Origin: Actinoplanes campanulatus
Lineage (GTDB): Bacteria; Actinomycetota; Actinomycetes; Mycobacteriales; Micromonosporaceae
DNA: 64,000 bases
Assembly (NCBI RefSeq): GCF_014647795.1
Contig: NZ_BMPW01000003.1
Coordinates: 372,001 to 436,000 of the forward strand
Reading direction: 5' to 3'
Shown here: piece after piece, positions 36,478 to 47,299 of the stretch
Numbering within the stretch: position 1 is the first letter of the stretch
Layout of the letters: every line of letters begins with the position of its first letter
Made by a program: the position numbers and the translations under genes
Notes under the pieces: model-generated
Told to the model about the DNA's origin: nothing
Seen by the model: only the letters and a program-made list of their open reading frames with translations
Database searches by the model: none

Positions 36478-37461
36478 ATGAACCTCGAGCTGCGGCATCT
36501 GAAGGTGGTCTGCGCCATCGCGGAGACCGGCAGCGTGACCAAGGCCGCGTCACAACTCGGCCTTGCCCAGCCTGCACTCACCGCCCAACTCCAGCGGATC
36601 GAGCGCACTCTGGGTGGCCCGCTGTTCGATCGTGACCGCCGGGGCGCACGCCCCACGGCCCTGGGAGAGCTGGTGCTGTCCCGCGCCAGGGTGTTGCTGC
36701 CAGCGATGAAGGGCCTGCAGGACGAGGCGGCCCGGCTGGCCGCCGGCGGTGGGCACGACACGATGAGCAGGTACCGCATCGGCGCCATCAGCGGCCCGGT
36801 CGTGGCACACCTGGTGCACCGCCTGTCGGCGACCCAGCCGGAGGCGCAGATCTCCACCCACGCGTCCTACTACATCTCCGAGCTGTCGAGCATGGTGCTC
36901 GCCGGCAAGCTGGACTACGCGCAGGTGGGTGTCTGCGGCGACGCCATCCCCTCGGCGGAGTACGGGCTGGTCTGGGAGACGATCGGCATCGACGCGGTCT
37001 GCGTGCTGATGCCGGAGGACCACCCACAGGCCAAGAACATGGAGGTCGACCTGGCCGACCTGGCCGATGAGCACTGGGTGGCCAGCGCCGGGGACGGCTG
37101 CTTCGCCGACTGTTTCGCCGCGGCCTGCGCCCGGGCCGGCTTCGCCCCGCGCCGGGTGCTGGAGTCGGACGTCCGCAACTGCGTCGACATGGTGGAGCTG
37201 GGCTCCGCGATCGGGCTCTGCCAGCCCACCTTCCGCGCGCCGGCCGGGCTGGTCAGCCGGCCGCTGATGGGAGCGCCGCTGCGCTGGCGGATGATCCTCG
37301 GCTGGCACCCGGACTCGCAGGCCGCCCGCAGCGCGCCCAACCTGATGGGCCACGCGCAGGAGGCGTACCAGGAGATCCTGGCCCGCAACGAGAACTACAT
37401 GGAGTGGATCCGCACCCAGACCCATCTGGGCGGCGGCAGCAGCCAGCTGGCCGCGGCGTGA
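36478..37461 (+). CDS. LysR-family transcriptional regulator
   Basis: A 327-residue regulator with the helix-turn-helix at residues 1-60 (LRHLKVVCAIAETGSVTKAASQLGLAQPALTAQLQRIE) and a periplasmic-binding-protein-like effector domain from about 95 to 300. The effector half contains several Cys (GDGCFADCFAAACARAGF), more than usual, so redox sensing is possible but not shown. Target genes are not adjacent in the usual divergent layout; a 125-base region upstream separates it from the hemerythrin gene on the same strand. A shared terminator follows. Confidence 0.92.
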   Translation: MNLELRHLKVVCAIAETGSVTKAASQLGLAQPALTAQLQRIERTLGGPLFDRDRRGARPTALGELVLSRARVLLPAMKGLQDEAARLAAGGGHDTMSRYRIGAISGPVVAHLVHRLSATQPEAQISTHASYYISELSSMVLAGKLDYAQVGVCGDAIPSAEYGLVWETIGIDAVCVLMPEDHPQAKNMEVDLADLADEHWVASAGDGCFADCFAAACARAGFAPRRVLESDVRNCVDMVELGSAIGLCQPTFRAPAGLVSRPLMGAPLRWRMILGWHPDSQAARSAPNLMGHAQEAYQEILARNENYMEWIRTQTHLGGGSSQLAAA

Positions 37462-37465
37462 CGCG

Positions 37466-37495
37466 GACGGGCGCCCTGGCGTGAGGGCGCCCGTC
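37466..37495. terminator. Bidirectional terminator between lysR and clpC-like genes
   Basis: GACGGGCGCCCT, loop GGCGTG, then the exact complement: a 12-bp perfect stem filling the gap between convergent genes. Confidence 0.85.
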
Positions 37496-37505
37496 GCCAC
37501 CGGGA

Positions 37506-40031
<2,526 letters not shown>

Positions 40032-40150
40032 CTGTCTCTCTTCTCCTGATACCTCGGGCCTGGGTCCCCGCAGTGGGCTACCCGGCCGCCCGGGCGGCAA
40101 ACTCACGCCGCTAGATCACGCGAAAACTTGACTCCAGTAGGCTCAACTTC

Positions 40151-40591
40151 ATGGTCGTCCCCTCCGATCCACCCTCCCTGACCCCGGAGTTCTTGGCGCC
40201 CGATTCTCGCGACCCCGATGTCCCGCTGGTGGTCGTCGACGGCGCCAACGTCGTCGGCTCGGTTCCGGACGGCTGGTGGCGCGACCGGGCGGGCGCGGCC
40301 GAGCGGCTCCGTGACCGCCTGGCCGCGGTGCCCGCCGCCGGCCTTCCGGACGTCCCGGCCCCCGTCGAGGTGGTCCTGGTGGTCGAGGGCCGGGCCAGGG
40401 ACATCGCGCGGGCTCCGGGCGGTGTGCGCGTCGAGCGCGCCTCCGGCTCCGGCGACGACAAGATCGTTGATCTGGTACGGGTGAGCGCCGCCACCAGGCG
40501 CACCATCGTCGTGACCGCCGACCGTGGACTCCGTGCCCGGGTCACCGCCCTGGGCGCCGAGGTCCGCGGCCCCTCCTCGGTCCCCCGCTGA
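40151..40591 (+). CDS. NYN-domain (PIN-like) predicted ribonuclease
   Basis: A 146-residue protein with the NYN/PIN-like fold. Metal-binding Asp residues are visible in VPLVVVDGANVVGSVPDGWW (DGAN), ASGSGDDKIVDLV (DD) and TIVVTADRGLRARV (TADR). These are the three blocks of the YacP/NYN group, predicted Mg-dependent RNases acting on tRNA, rRNA or mRNA; no activity is proven here. It is a single-domain protein with no fused RNA-binding module. It is divergent from the clpC-like gene and 285 bases upstream of the coiled-coil/FtsK-like operon. Confidence 0.88.
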   Translation: MVVPSDPPSLTPEFLAPDSRDPDVPLVVVDGANVVGSVPDGWWRDRAGAAERLRDRLAAVPAAGLPDVPAPVEVVLVVEGRARDIARAPGGVRVERASGSGDDKIVDLVRVSAATRRTIVVTADRGLRARVTALGAEVRGPSSVPR

Positions 40592-40876
40592 CGCTCTCCA
40601 CGGCTCTGCGGCCGACCCCCGGTCGAGGGCGTGTCGGTCACCCGGGGGGGCGGGTGTCGGGCCACCGCCGATCCGGAGCACCGGGCCCCCTGCCTCCACT
40701 GTGGATCTTCGTTCGATACGATCCCACCTGCGCGATCTTCGGCCGTGCCGGGGGAACCCGGCGCCGTGCCGCGCCTGGCACGGTCTGCCAAATCCGGGCG
40801 ACCGAGGACAGCCGGGCCGGAACCGGGCGGTAGGCTGGGACCGCAAGTCGTGAAACCCGCACAGGAGGCTGCCCGG

Positions 40877-41137
40877 GTGGCCAGTGTCGCCGAACTCAGA
40901 GCTGCCGTGGAGGCCGCGCTTCAGCAGGTCACCGAGGGGCAACAGGCGATTCAGGCAGCGAAGGAGAAGCTCGGCGAGGCCCAGCAGAGCCTGGCCGCCG
41001 CCCTCGACGGCAGCGCCAACGACGCGGTCGGCGCCGCCCACGCCTCGCTCTCGCACGCCGAGCAGCAGCTGGAGGACGGGTTCAACGCCACCGTCGCGGC
41101 GGTCGAGCAGGCGCACACCTACACGGCGAGCCTCTGA
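40877..41137 (+). CDS. Small helical protein, first gene of the FtsK-like operon
   Basis: An 86-residue, all-helical, Ala/Gln/Glu-rich protein. Two amphipathic helices (ELRAAVEAALQQVTEGQQAI ... EKLGEAQQSLAAAL and ASLSHAEQQLEDGFNATVAAV) are joined by a short turn DGSANDAVG. Size and hairpin plan recall WXG100 proteins, but no W-x-G is present. No Cys, no signal peptide. AGGAGG lies 9-14 bases before the GTG start. The next gene begins 4 bases after its stop, so it leads a tight operon with the coiled-coil, FtsK-like and membrane genes. Function unknown. Confidence 0.8.
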   Translation: MASVAELRAAVEAALQQVTEGQQAIQAAKEKLGEAQQSLAAALDGSANDAVGAAHASLSHAEQQLEDGFNATVAAVEQAHTYTASL

Positions 41138-41141
41138 CGCG

Positions 41142-42047
41142 ATGTCGCTGCTCCAGGAACTCGGCGCCCAGCTCCGGGCAACCTCCGACGACCTGCCGAT
41201 GGGGCTGGTGACGGCGGCGATGGAGAAGCTGCGCGCCGCCACCGAGCTGATCCGCTGGGTCCAGGAGGAGTCCAGTCAGGACATCGGCGTGGCCCGGCTG
41301 GGCCACGCCACCGAACACGTGGAGAACGCGGCCGCCGCCCTGCGGGGCGCCCAGGAGGCCCTCGACCGCTACCTCGCGGTCCTCGGCCTGACCGGTGTGC
41401 CCGGCGCCCCGGCCGGCCAGGAGTGGCGCGAGGGCCTGCGCCGCGAGGAGGAGCGCCCCCGCCCGGAGCGGATCGAGGCCGAGCGGGTCGAGACGCTGGG
41501 CCCGTGGTGGCAGCGGCGGGTCGCCGAGCTCACCGGCGAGCAGCCGCCCGGCGAGCGCTCCGGGTCCGGCGAGCCCCCGGACTCCGCCGAGCTGCTGCGC
41601 CGGATCGCCGCCGGGGTGCGCTCCGGCGACCGGGCCAGGCTCGGGCGCGAGCTGCACGCGGTGAACGCGTCGACCGGCCTGGGCCTGTCCGCGGTCACTC
41701 CCCCGGTGCTGCACCGGCTGGCCGGCGACCTGCTCGGCCACGATCCCCGCCCGGAGGACGTGCCCCGCCTGCGGACGGCCGCGGAGGGCCGGGTCCGGGC
41801 GCTGCTGCCGGGCACCGAGCCGGGTGTGCTGGAGACCCTGCTGGACCGCATCTGCCGGGTGCCGGTCAAGGAGCAGCAGGAGAAGCGCGGCGACCGGCCG
41901 CCGGGCCACCCGGCCGACACCGCGGTGACCGCGAGCGTCCTGACCGGGATCCTGCTGGCCCGGCTGGGCCGCGACGCGGACGCCCTGTCCCCGGACGCAC
42001 CGGAGCCGGCCCGGTCGCGCCCCGGCGCCCCGGAGGACGACCGGTGA
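41142..42047 (+). CDS. Coiled-coil protein of unknown function in the FtsK-like operon
   Basis: A 301-residue soluble protein. The N-terminal 85 residues form helices (MSLLQELGAQLRATSDDLPM, AMEKLRAATELIRWVQEESSQ, HVENAAAALRGAQEALDRYLAVLG). A charged linker follows (REGLRREEERPRPERIEAERVE), then a helical C-terminal domain with PPDSAELLRRIAAGVRSGDRARL and PGVLETLLDRICRVPVKEQQEK. No catalytic motif or known domain is recognised. Its N-terminal helices resemble those of the preceding small protein in composition. It lies 4 bases after that gene and 42 before the ATPase gene, so it is a likely partner of the ATPase. Confidence 0.78.
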   Translation: MSLLQELGAQLRATSDDLPMGLVTAAMEKLRAATELIRWVQEESSQDIGVARLGHATEHVENAAAALRGAQEALDRYLAVLGLTGVPGAPAGQEWREGLRREEERPRPERIEAERVETLGPWWQRRVAELTGEQPPGERSGSGEPPDSAELLRRIAAGVRSGDRARLGRELHAVNASTGLGLSAVTPPVLHRLAGDLLGHDPRPEDVPRLRTAAEGRVRALLPGTEPGVLETLLDRICRVPVKEQQEKRGDRPPGHPADTAVTASVLTGILLARLGRDADALSPDAPEPARSRPGAPEDDR

Positions 42048-42089
42048 GCCGCACCCGGATTTCCGTAACTGCGACGATGCCGGCAGGTC

Positions 42090-44897
42090 ATGGCTGAATC
42101 CACCAAACACCGGGTGATGGAGATCCGCGCCGGGCTGTCCCACGCGCTCGGCGCCGCGCAGGTGGCGCTGCAGCGGGCGCAGGCGGCACTGGAGGAGGCC
42201 GAGGCGCGGCACCGCAAGGTCGGCGCGGCCGCGACGGCCCGCCGGCGGAAGCTGGCCGCGACCCGGGACGAGCGGATCCGTGAGATCGACGCCTGGCACG
42301 ACACCGAGCTGGCGGCGCTGGCCGGTGCGGCGGCCGGCGCGGCCGACCGGGCGGCGCCGGGCGCGGCCGGCGAACCCTGGCACAGCTGGGAGGTGACCCC
42401 GCTGGAGGCCGCCGCCGAGCTGCGGGTGGGCCGCCTCATGCTGCCCGAGGCGCCGGTGCCGTCACCGGTCCGTACCGAGCGCCCCGGGACCACCGGGCCG
42501 GGCGACGGCGATGCCTGGGCCGGTGGCGCGTGGGCCGGCGCGCCGGGCGAGGTCACCGAGCCGCCGGCCGGGCCGGAGAGCGAGCCGCCGCCAGTGACCG
42601 GGCCGGCCGGGGAGGACGGGCCGCCCGAGGTGCCGGCCCTGGTGCGGCTGCTCGACCACGGGCACATCGTGATCGAGGGCGACCGGCGGGCCGGTGACGA
42701 CGTGGCGGCCGGGTTGCTGCTGCGGGCGCTCGGCAGCAGCCCGCCGGGACACGTCCAGATCATCGGGTACGACCCGGAGAGCCTGGGCGGTGGCCTGGCC
42801 GGGTTCGCGCCGCTGGCCAGCGCCGGGGTGCTCACTTTCGTCGGGCCGGGCGGGCTGGAGAAGCTGCTCGACGAGCTGGTCGGGCACGTCCGGCGGATCA
42901 ACGAGACGGTGCTGGCCGGGGAGTATTCGTCCTTGCGCGAGTTGCACCGGGCCACCAGGCGCCGCCCGGAGCCGTGGCGGGTGGCGGTGCTGCTCGGCGG
43001 TGGGGAGCTGTCCCGGCACGAGCGGTCCCAGCTGGACCGGCTGTTGCGTACCGGGGCGGCGTGCGGGGTGCACCTGGTCATCCGGGGGCTGTCCGTGGAG
43101 CCGGGCCCGGACGTCGAGTCGGTGGCGGCCGCTCCCGGTGACGGCGCCCGGATCGGGAGCGCCGGTGCGCTCCCGGTCCGGCTGGATCCCGGCCCGCCGC
43201 CGGCCCTGGTGACCGTGACCTGCCGGCAGATCGCCGAGGCGGTGGCCGCCGGCCCGGCCCCGGTGGCGCTGGACAGCCTGCTTCCCGGCGCCGGTGACGA
43301 ATGGCGGGAGGAGTCGGCCACCGGGCTGACCGCGCCGCTCGGCGACAGCCCGCAGGGTCCCCGGGTGCTGGTGACCTTGAGCGACTATCCGCCGCACGCG
43401 CTGATCGCCGGACCGTCCGGCACCGGCAAGACCAACTTCATCTACGCCTGGCTGGGTGCGCTGGCGGCCCGCTACTCCCCCCGTGAGCTGGCCTTCTACC
43501 TGCTCGACTTCAAGGAGGGGGTGTCGTTCGCCCGGTTCGCGCCGGGCCGGCGGGACCCGACATGGCTGCCGCACGTGCGCCTGGTGGGGGTGAACGTCAA
43601 CACCGACCGGGAGTTCGGGCTGGCGCTGCTCCGGTTCCTCAGTGGTGAGCTGCGGCGCCGGGCCGACGCCGCCAAGCAGCACGAGGTCACCAACCTGGCC
43701 GAGCTGCGCGCCGAGGATCCGGAGGGGTCGTGGCCGCGGATCGTGGCGGTGGTCGACGAGTTCCAGGTTCTGCTGGCCGGCCGGGACGCGGTCGCCGCCG
43801 AGGCGGTCGACCTGCTGGAGGACCTGGCCCGGCGGGGCCGCTCGCAGGGCATCCACCTGATCCTGGCCAGCCAGGACGTGTCCGGCATCGAGGCGCTGTG
43901 GGGCCGGCCGGCGCTGGTGGCCCAGTTCAGTCTGCGGATCGCGCTGCCCCGGGCCCGCCGGGTGCTGGCCGAGACGAACGCGGCGGCCGACTCGCTGCCC
44001 CGCTACCACGCCGTGGTGAACGCGGACTCCGGCGCGACCGAGGCGAACCGGGTGGTCCGGGTGCCGGCGGCCGGCGACCGGGAGCAGTGGTCCGCGCTCC
44101 AGCACCGGCTGTGGCGGCGGCGCCCGCCCGAGATGGGGCCGCCCCGGCTGTTCGACGGTGACGTGGTCCCTAAACTCGCCGACAGCCCGGACTTCCGCGG
44201 GCTGCGGGCCGCCGCGTCGCCGGCCGCGCCGATCGCCCTGCTCGGCGAGACCATCGACGTGACGGCACGCTCCGCTCGTACCGTGCTGCGCCGTGCCCCC
44301 GGCCGGAACCTGGCCGTTCTCGGCACCCGGGTGGACGAGGCCTGTGCCGTGCTGGCGACCGCGGGCCGCTCGCTGGCCGCGCAGTTCACCCCGGAGGGCG
44401 CGCGGTTCTCGGTGGTCTGCCTGGACGCCGACGCCCGGGCGGCCGCCGAGGCGCTGCACGCGCGGATCCCGGACTGCGGGTGGTACGACGCGGAGAACGT
44501 GGACTGGCTGCTCGAGGACGCCGCCGCGGAGGCGACCGCCGCGTGGCCGGCCGACCGGCCGCACTTCATCCTGATCTACGCGGCCGACGCGCTGCCCGGC
44601 GGCAAGGCCGCCGGTGACCAGTTGCGCACGGTGCTGCGGCAGGGCCCGGAGCGGCGGCTGCACGTGCTGGGCTGGTGGCGCGGGGCCGGGTTGCTGCGGG
44701 ACAGTCTCGGTGGGCACGCCGCCCGGACCGACGCGATCGGCTCCTGGGTGGCCCTGGACGTGCACGGCAGCGAGCTGTCGCCTTACTACCCGGGGACGGG
44801 CGCGCCGAACTGGTACCCACGCCCGTGGCGCGCCCTGCACTTCGACCGCTCGGTCCATCGCGGCGCCGAGGTGCTCATCCCCTACGGAAACGCATGA
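42090..44897 (+). CDS. FtsK/SpoIIIE-like ATPase with N-terminal coiled coil, no membrane anchor
   Basis: A 935-residue protein. Residues 1-85 form a coiled coil (VALQRAQAALEEAEARHRKV), followed by a Pro/Gly-rich linker. An inactive-looking first ATPase-like or strand-rich domain follows at about 180-320 (HGHIVIEGDRRAGDDVAAGLLL, DHVQIIGYDPESLGGGLAGF). The FtsK/HerA-type motor has Walker A GPSGTGKTNF near residue 441, LAFYLLDFKEGVSF near 465, and Walker B IVAVVDEFQVLL near 550. LARRGRSQGIHLILASQD is the conserved FtsK follow-on motif. A third domain ends the protein. There is no transmembrane segment, no FtsK gamma DNA-reading domain and only one good P-loop, unlike FtsK or EccC. Neighbours suggest a complex with the two coiled-coil proteins and the membrane protein. 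Confidence 0.88.
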   Translation: MAESTKHRVMEIRAGLSHALGAAQVALQRAQAALEEAEARHRKVGAAATARRRKLAATRDERIREIDAWHDTELAALAGAAAGAADRAAPGAAGEPWHSWEVTPLEAAAELRVGRLMLPEAPVPSPVRTERPGTTGPGDGDAWAGGAWAGAPGEVTEPPAGPESEPPPVTGPAGEDGPPEVPALVRLLDHGHIVIEGDRRAGDDVAAGLLLRALGSSPPGHVQIIGYDPESLGGGLAGFAPLASAGVLTFVGPGGLEKLLDELVGHVRRINETVLAGEYSSLRELHRATRRRPEPWRVAVLLGGGELSRHERSQLDRLLRTGAACGVHLVIRGLSVEPGPDVESVAAAPGDGARIGSAGALPVRLDPGPPPALVTVTCRQIAEAVAAGPAPVALDSLLPGAGDEWREESATGLTAPLGDSPQGPRVLVTLSDYPPHALIAGPSGTGKTNFIYAWLGALAARYSPRELAFYLLDFKEGVSFARFAPGRRDPTWLPHVRLVGVNVNTDREFGLALLRFLSGELRRRADAAKQHEVTNLAELRAEDPEGSWPRIVAVVDEFQVLLAGRDAVAAEAVDLLEDLARRGRSQGIHLILASQDVSGIEALWGRPALVAQFSLRIALPRARRVLAETNAAADSLPRYHAVVNADSGATEANRVVRVPAAGDREQWSALQHRLWRRRPPEMGPPRLFDGDVVPKLADSPDFRGLRAAASPAAPIALLGETIDVTARSARTVLRRAPGRNLAVLGTRVDEACAVLATAGRSLAAQFTPEGARFSVVCLDADARAAAEALHARIPDCGWYDAENVDWLLEDAAAEATAAWPADRPHFILIYAADALPGGKAAGDQLRTVLRQGPERRLHVLGWWRGAGLLRDSLGGHAARTDAIGSWVALDVHGSELSPYYPGTGAPNWYPRPWRALHFDRSVHRGAEVLIPYGNA

Positions 44898-44916
44898 CCG
44901 AGGCGGAGGTGGCGCC

Positions 44917-45621
44917 ATGAGCGAGCTGGAGCCGGCGGACTTCGAGCGGGCGGACTACCGGACGGTGCTGCGCCGCCTCACCACCCTGGACGAGCGCGCG
45001 GCCACCCTGCGCGACGAGGCGCACCGCTGGCACACCGAGCGCCGGGCCGCCGCCGACACCGCGGTCCGGGAGGCCGCCGGCCAACTGGAGGACGCCGAGC
45101 TGGCGGTCCGCCGGGCCCGGCGCGACCTGGAGCACGTGGATGCCCGCGCGGCCGGGCTGTGGTCGGAGTTCGTGCACCGGATCGGGCCGGCCGCCGAGCG
45201 GTTCGGGCGTACCCTGCCGCCGGCCAGCATCCCCCGGCAGCGCGGTGACCGGGACGCGGCGGACTATCTGGACGAGGTGGAGAGCCGGGTCAAGTACACG
45301 CCTCCGGCCCGGCCGATCACCTTCGGCACCAAGCTGGTCTTCGTACTGCTGGGGCTGGCCGGCGGCCTGCTCGGGGTGACCGGCAACCTGCTGGTCACCC
45401 GGACCGGCGAGGCTGCCGGCGGCGAGTGGCAGCAGGCCGCCCCGGTGGTGGCGCTGCTGGTGCTGCTCTGTTGCCCGGTCCTGGCCGTGGTGACGGCGAA
45501 ACTCATCGCCGACCGCCGTGAGACCAGCCTGGACACGGCCGCCGTGGTGACGGTCCTCGGCACCGGCCTGCTGACGGCCGGGCTGCTGTTCAGCGCGGTG
45601 CGGTTCGCCCAGCCAGGCTGA
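44917..45621 (+). CDS. Coiled-coil membrane protein, last gene of the FtsK-like operon
   Basis: A 234-residue protein. The first 85 residues are a coiled coil (LRRLTTLDERAATLRDEAHRWHTERR ... EDAELAVRRARRDLEHVDARA). A linker and then three hydrophobic helices follow, at about 146-165 (TKLVFVLLGLAGGLLGVTGNLL), 175-200 (VVALLVLLCCPVLAVVTAKLIA) and 208-228. The coil would lie in the cytoplasm, making this a candidate membrane anchor for the soluble ATPase. GGCGGAGGTGGCGCC precedes the ATG and the ATPase stop is 19 bases upstream. No known domain is recognised. Confidence 0.8.
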   Translation: MSELEPADFERADYRTVLRRLTTLDERAATLRDEAHRWHTERRAAADTAVREAAGQLEDAELAVRRARRDLEHVDARAAGLWSEFVHRIGPAAERFGRTLPPASIPRQRGDRDAADYLDEVESRVKYTPPARPITFGTKLVFVLLGLAGGLLGVTGNLLVTRTGEAAGGEWQQAAPVVALLVLLCCPVLAVVTAKLIADRRETSLDTAAVVTVLGTGLLTAGLLFSAVRFAQPG

Positions 45622-45760
45622 CCCGCCGCTGCGCCTCCTCGCGGAGGGCGGCCGGCACGTCGGGCCCGCTGTCGCCGCCGCCGTGTGCTTCGTCGTACTC
45701 GTAGTCGCCGGACGGCTCCTCCGGCTCGTCGGTCCGCTGTTCGTCGGGTGTCTCCGTCAT
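45590..45760 (-). CDS. Small acidic protein, tentative
   Basis: A 56-residue acidic protein (MTETPDEQRTDEPEEPSGDYE ... PAALREEAQRRVSLAGR) with a disordered N-terminal half and a helical C-terminal end. Its 3' end overlaps the last 32 bases of the membrane protein gene on the other strand. It is divergent from the DUF72 gene with only 31 bases between starts. Codon usage is GC3-rich in this frame, which supports coding, but there is no family evidence, so the call is uncertain. Confidence 0.5.
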   Translation of the reverse strand: MTETPDEQRTDEPEEPSGDYEYDEAHGGGDSGPDVPAALREEAQRRVSLAGRTAPR

Positions 45761-45791
45761 GAGACGGAAGTTACCCGGGTATGGGGACGGC

Positions 45792-46568
45792 ATGCTGTGG
45801 ATCGGGACCTCGGGATGGCAGTACCGCGACTGGCGGCCGGAGAAGGGGGCCGACGGCGCCGGGTTCCTGTATCCCGCCGGGCTGCCGCAGCGGGCGTGGC
45901 TGGAGCACTACGCGGAGGCGTTCGCGACCGTCGAGGTGAACAACGCGTTCTACCGGCTGCCGGAGCGGACGACGTTCGAGCGGTGGCGGGAGCGGACGCC
46001 GGACGGTTTCCGGGTCGCGGTCAAGATGAGCCGCTTCCTGACGCACGTGAAGCGGCTGCGCGAGCCGGCCGAGCCGGTGGCCCGTTTCCTGGACCGGGCG
46101 TCGGGGCTCGGCGACCGGCTGGGCCCGGTGCTGCTGCAGCTGCCACCGACCCTGCGGGCCGATCTCGGCGCCCTGGACGAGACGCTGGCCCGTTTCCCCG
46201 GTGAGGTCCGGGTAGCGGTGGAGCCGCGGCACGACAGTTGGTTCACGCCCGACTGCGAGCGCCTGCTGCGACGGCGCGGTGCGGCGCTCTGCTGGGCCGA
46301 CCGGCGCGGGCGGCCGGTCACCCCGCTCTGGCGCACCGCGGATTTCGGATATCTACGGCTTCATGAAGGAGCCGCGAAACCCTGGCCCCGTTACGGCCGG
46401 GCGGCGCTGAGGTCGTGGCTGGACCGCTGCGACGGACCGGAATTCTTTGTGTTCTTCAACAACGATCCGGGTGGCGCCGCCGTGATCGACGCATGTGTGA
46501 TGGCGGCCGAGGCGGCGCGCCGCGATCGGCGGATCAGCCGGGTTCCGCGGGTCCGGCCGCGCCGGTAA
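45792..46568 (+). CDS. DUF72 family protein
   Basis: A 258-residue TIM-barrel-like protein of the DUF72 (YecE-like) family. It begins MLWIGTSGWQYRDWRPE, the family's N-terminal signature. Then come FATVEVNNAFYRLPERTTFERW, FRVAVKMSRFLTHVKRL, VLLQLPPTLRADLGAL and VAVEPRHDSWF. The C-terminus has FGYLRLHEGAAKPWPRYG and FFVFFNNDPGGAAVIDA. The biochemical role of the family is unknown. The ATG at 45792 gives a standard start, whereas an upstream alternative adds 11 residues. A hairpin follows the gene. Confidence 0.92.
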   Translation: MLWIGTSGWQYRDWRPEKGADGAGFLYPAGLPQRAWLEHYAEAFATVEVNNAFYRLPERTTFERWRERTPDGFRVAVKMSRFLTHVKRLREPAEPVARFLDRASGLGDRLGPVLLQLPPTLRADLGALDETLARFPGEVRVAVEPRHDSWFTPDCERLLRRRGAALCWADRRGRPVTPLWRTADFGYLRLHEGAAKPWPRYGRAALRSWLDRCDGPEFFVFFNNDPGGAAVIDACVMAAEAARRDRRISRVPRVRPRR

Positions 46569-46639
46569 TCGGTGCGGAATTGCGCGCGCGTGATGACGGC
46601 CACCATTGTCGGAAATGACGTCGGCGGATTCGGCGAATC

Positions 46640-46666
46640 CCGGGCCCGCCGCGCGGACGGGCCCGG
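46640..46666. terminator. Hairpin between DUF72 and DksA-like genes
   Basis: CCGGGCCCG, 9-base loop, CGGGCCCGG: a 9-bp perfect stem just before the convergent DksA-like gene's stop codon at 46675. Confidence 0.65.
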
Positions 46667-46674
46667 ACGACCGG

Positions 46675-47100
46675 TCAGCTGGCGCGGCGCTCGCGCACCT
46701 GCTTGCAGTTGACGCACGTGGTGGCCGAGGGGAACACCTCCAGGCGCTCGACCGGAATCGGGTTCGAGCAGCCCTCGCAGTTCCCGTACGTCCCCTCGTC
46801 CAGCCGGTGCAGCGCGTGCTCCGCCTGGGTCCGCCGGTCCAGCAGCGTCCGCAACAGCGAGGTCGCGGCATCGCGCTCCGCCGTCTTCGATCCGCTGTCG
46901 GCCTGATCGTCGCCGGCCGCGTCGCCGATCTCGACCAGCCGAAGCCGGGTGTTCTGGGCGACGGCCTCTTCGTACTCGGTGTTGAGCTCCTCGAACCGGC
47001 TCTGCAGGATCACCCGGATCTGCTCGATCTCCTCGACCGACCGTAAGCCCTTCGCCGCGCTCGCGCCCTTACCCGCAACAACCGCTCCGTTGACGAGCAT
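46675..47100 (-). CDS. DksA/TraR-type C4 zinc finger protein
   Basis: A 141-residue protein with a helical hairpin (about residues 20-95, VEEIEQIRVILQSRFEELNTEYEEAV) and a C-terminal zinc finger NCEGCSNPIPVERLEVFPSATTCVNCKQ with four Cys. This is the DksA/TraR fold, which in enterobacteria inserts into the RNA polymerase secondary channel. Actinobacterial members lack a proven DksA role and the tip acidic residues differ, so it may instead resemble RbpA-independent regulators. I chose the ATG at MLVNGAVVAG because AGGGGGACTGC precedes it. A 22-bp perfect palindrome lies 65 bases upstream. Confidence 0.9.
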   Translation of the reverse strand: MLVNGAVVAGKGASAAKGLRSVEEIEQIRVILQSRFEELNTEYEEAVAQNTRLRLVEIGDAAGDDQADSGSKTAERDAATSLLRTLLDRRTQAEHALHRLDEGTYGNCEGCSNPIPVERLEVFPSATTCVNCKQVRERRAS

Positions 47101-47164
47101 GCAGTCCCCCTGCCCTTCCCTCAGCCCCAGCCGGTGGCCATCCGCCGGGTCACCCTCGTCCCGG

Positions 47165-47186
47165 CCGGCTCCACATGTGGAGCCGG
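47165..47186. promoter_or_regulatory. 22-bp perfect palindrome upstream of the DksA-like gene
   Basis: CCGGCTCCACA followed directly by its complement, with no spacer. It is centred 75 bases before the start codon, a promoter-proximal position that would suit a dimeric regulator. A tight hairpin in RNA is also possible. Confidence 0.45.
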
Positions 47187-47299
47187 TCGATACCCACCGC
47201 CGGAGATCCCAAACGGGACCCCCGCGAAAAAGTAACCGGAGCATAACTGTCAGTGGTCGGATCCGCCACGGACTCGGCACGCGGGTCTTGTGCCGAGCG

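Noticed and set aside
42090-44897. Type VII secretion EccC or chromosomal FtsK
   Set aside because: Only one intact P-loop, no transmembrane segments, no gamma domain, and no EsxA/B, EccB, EccD or mycosin genes nearby.
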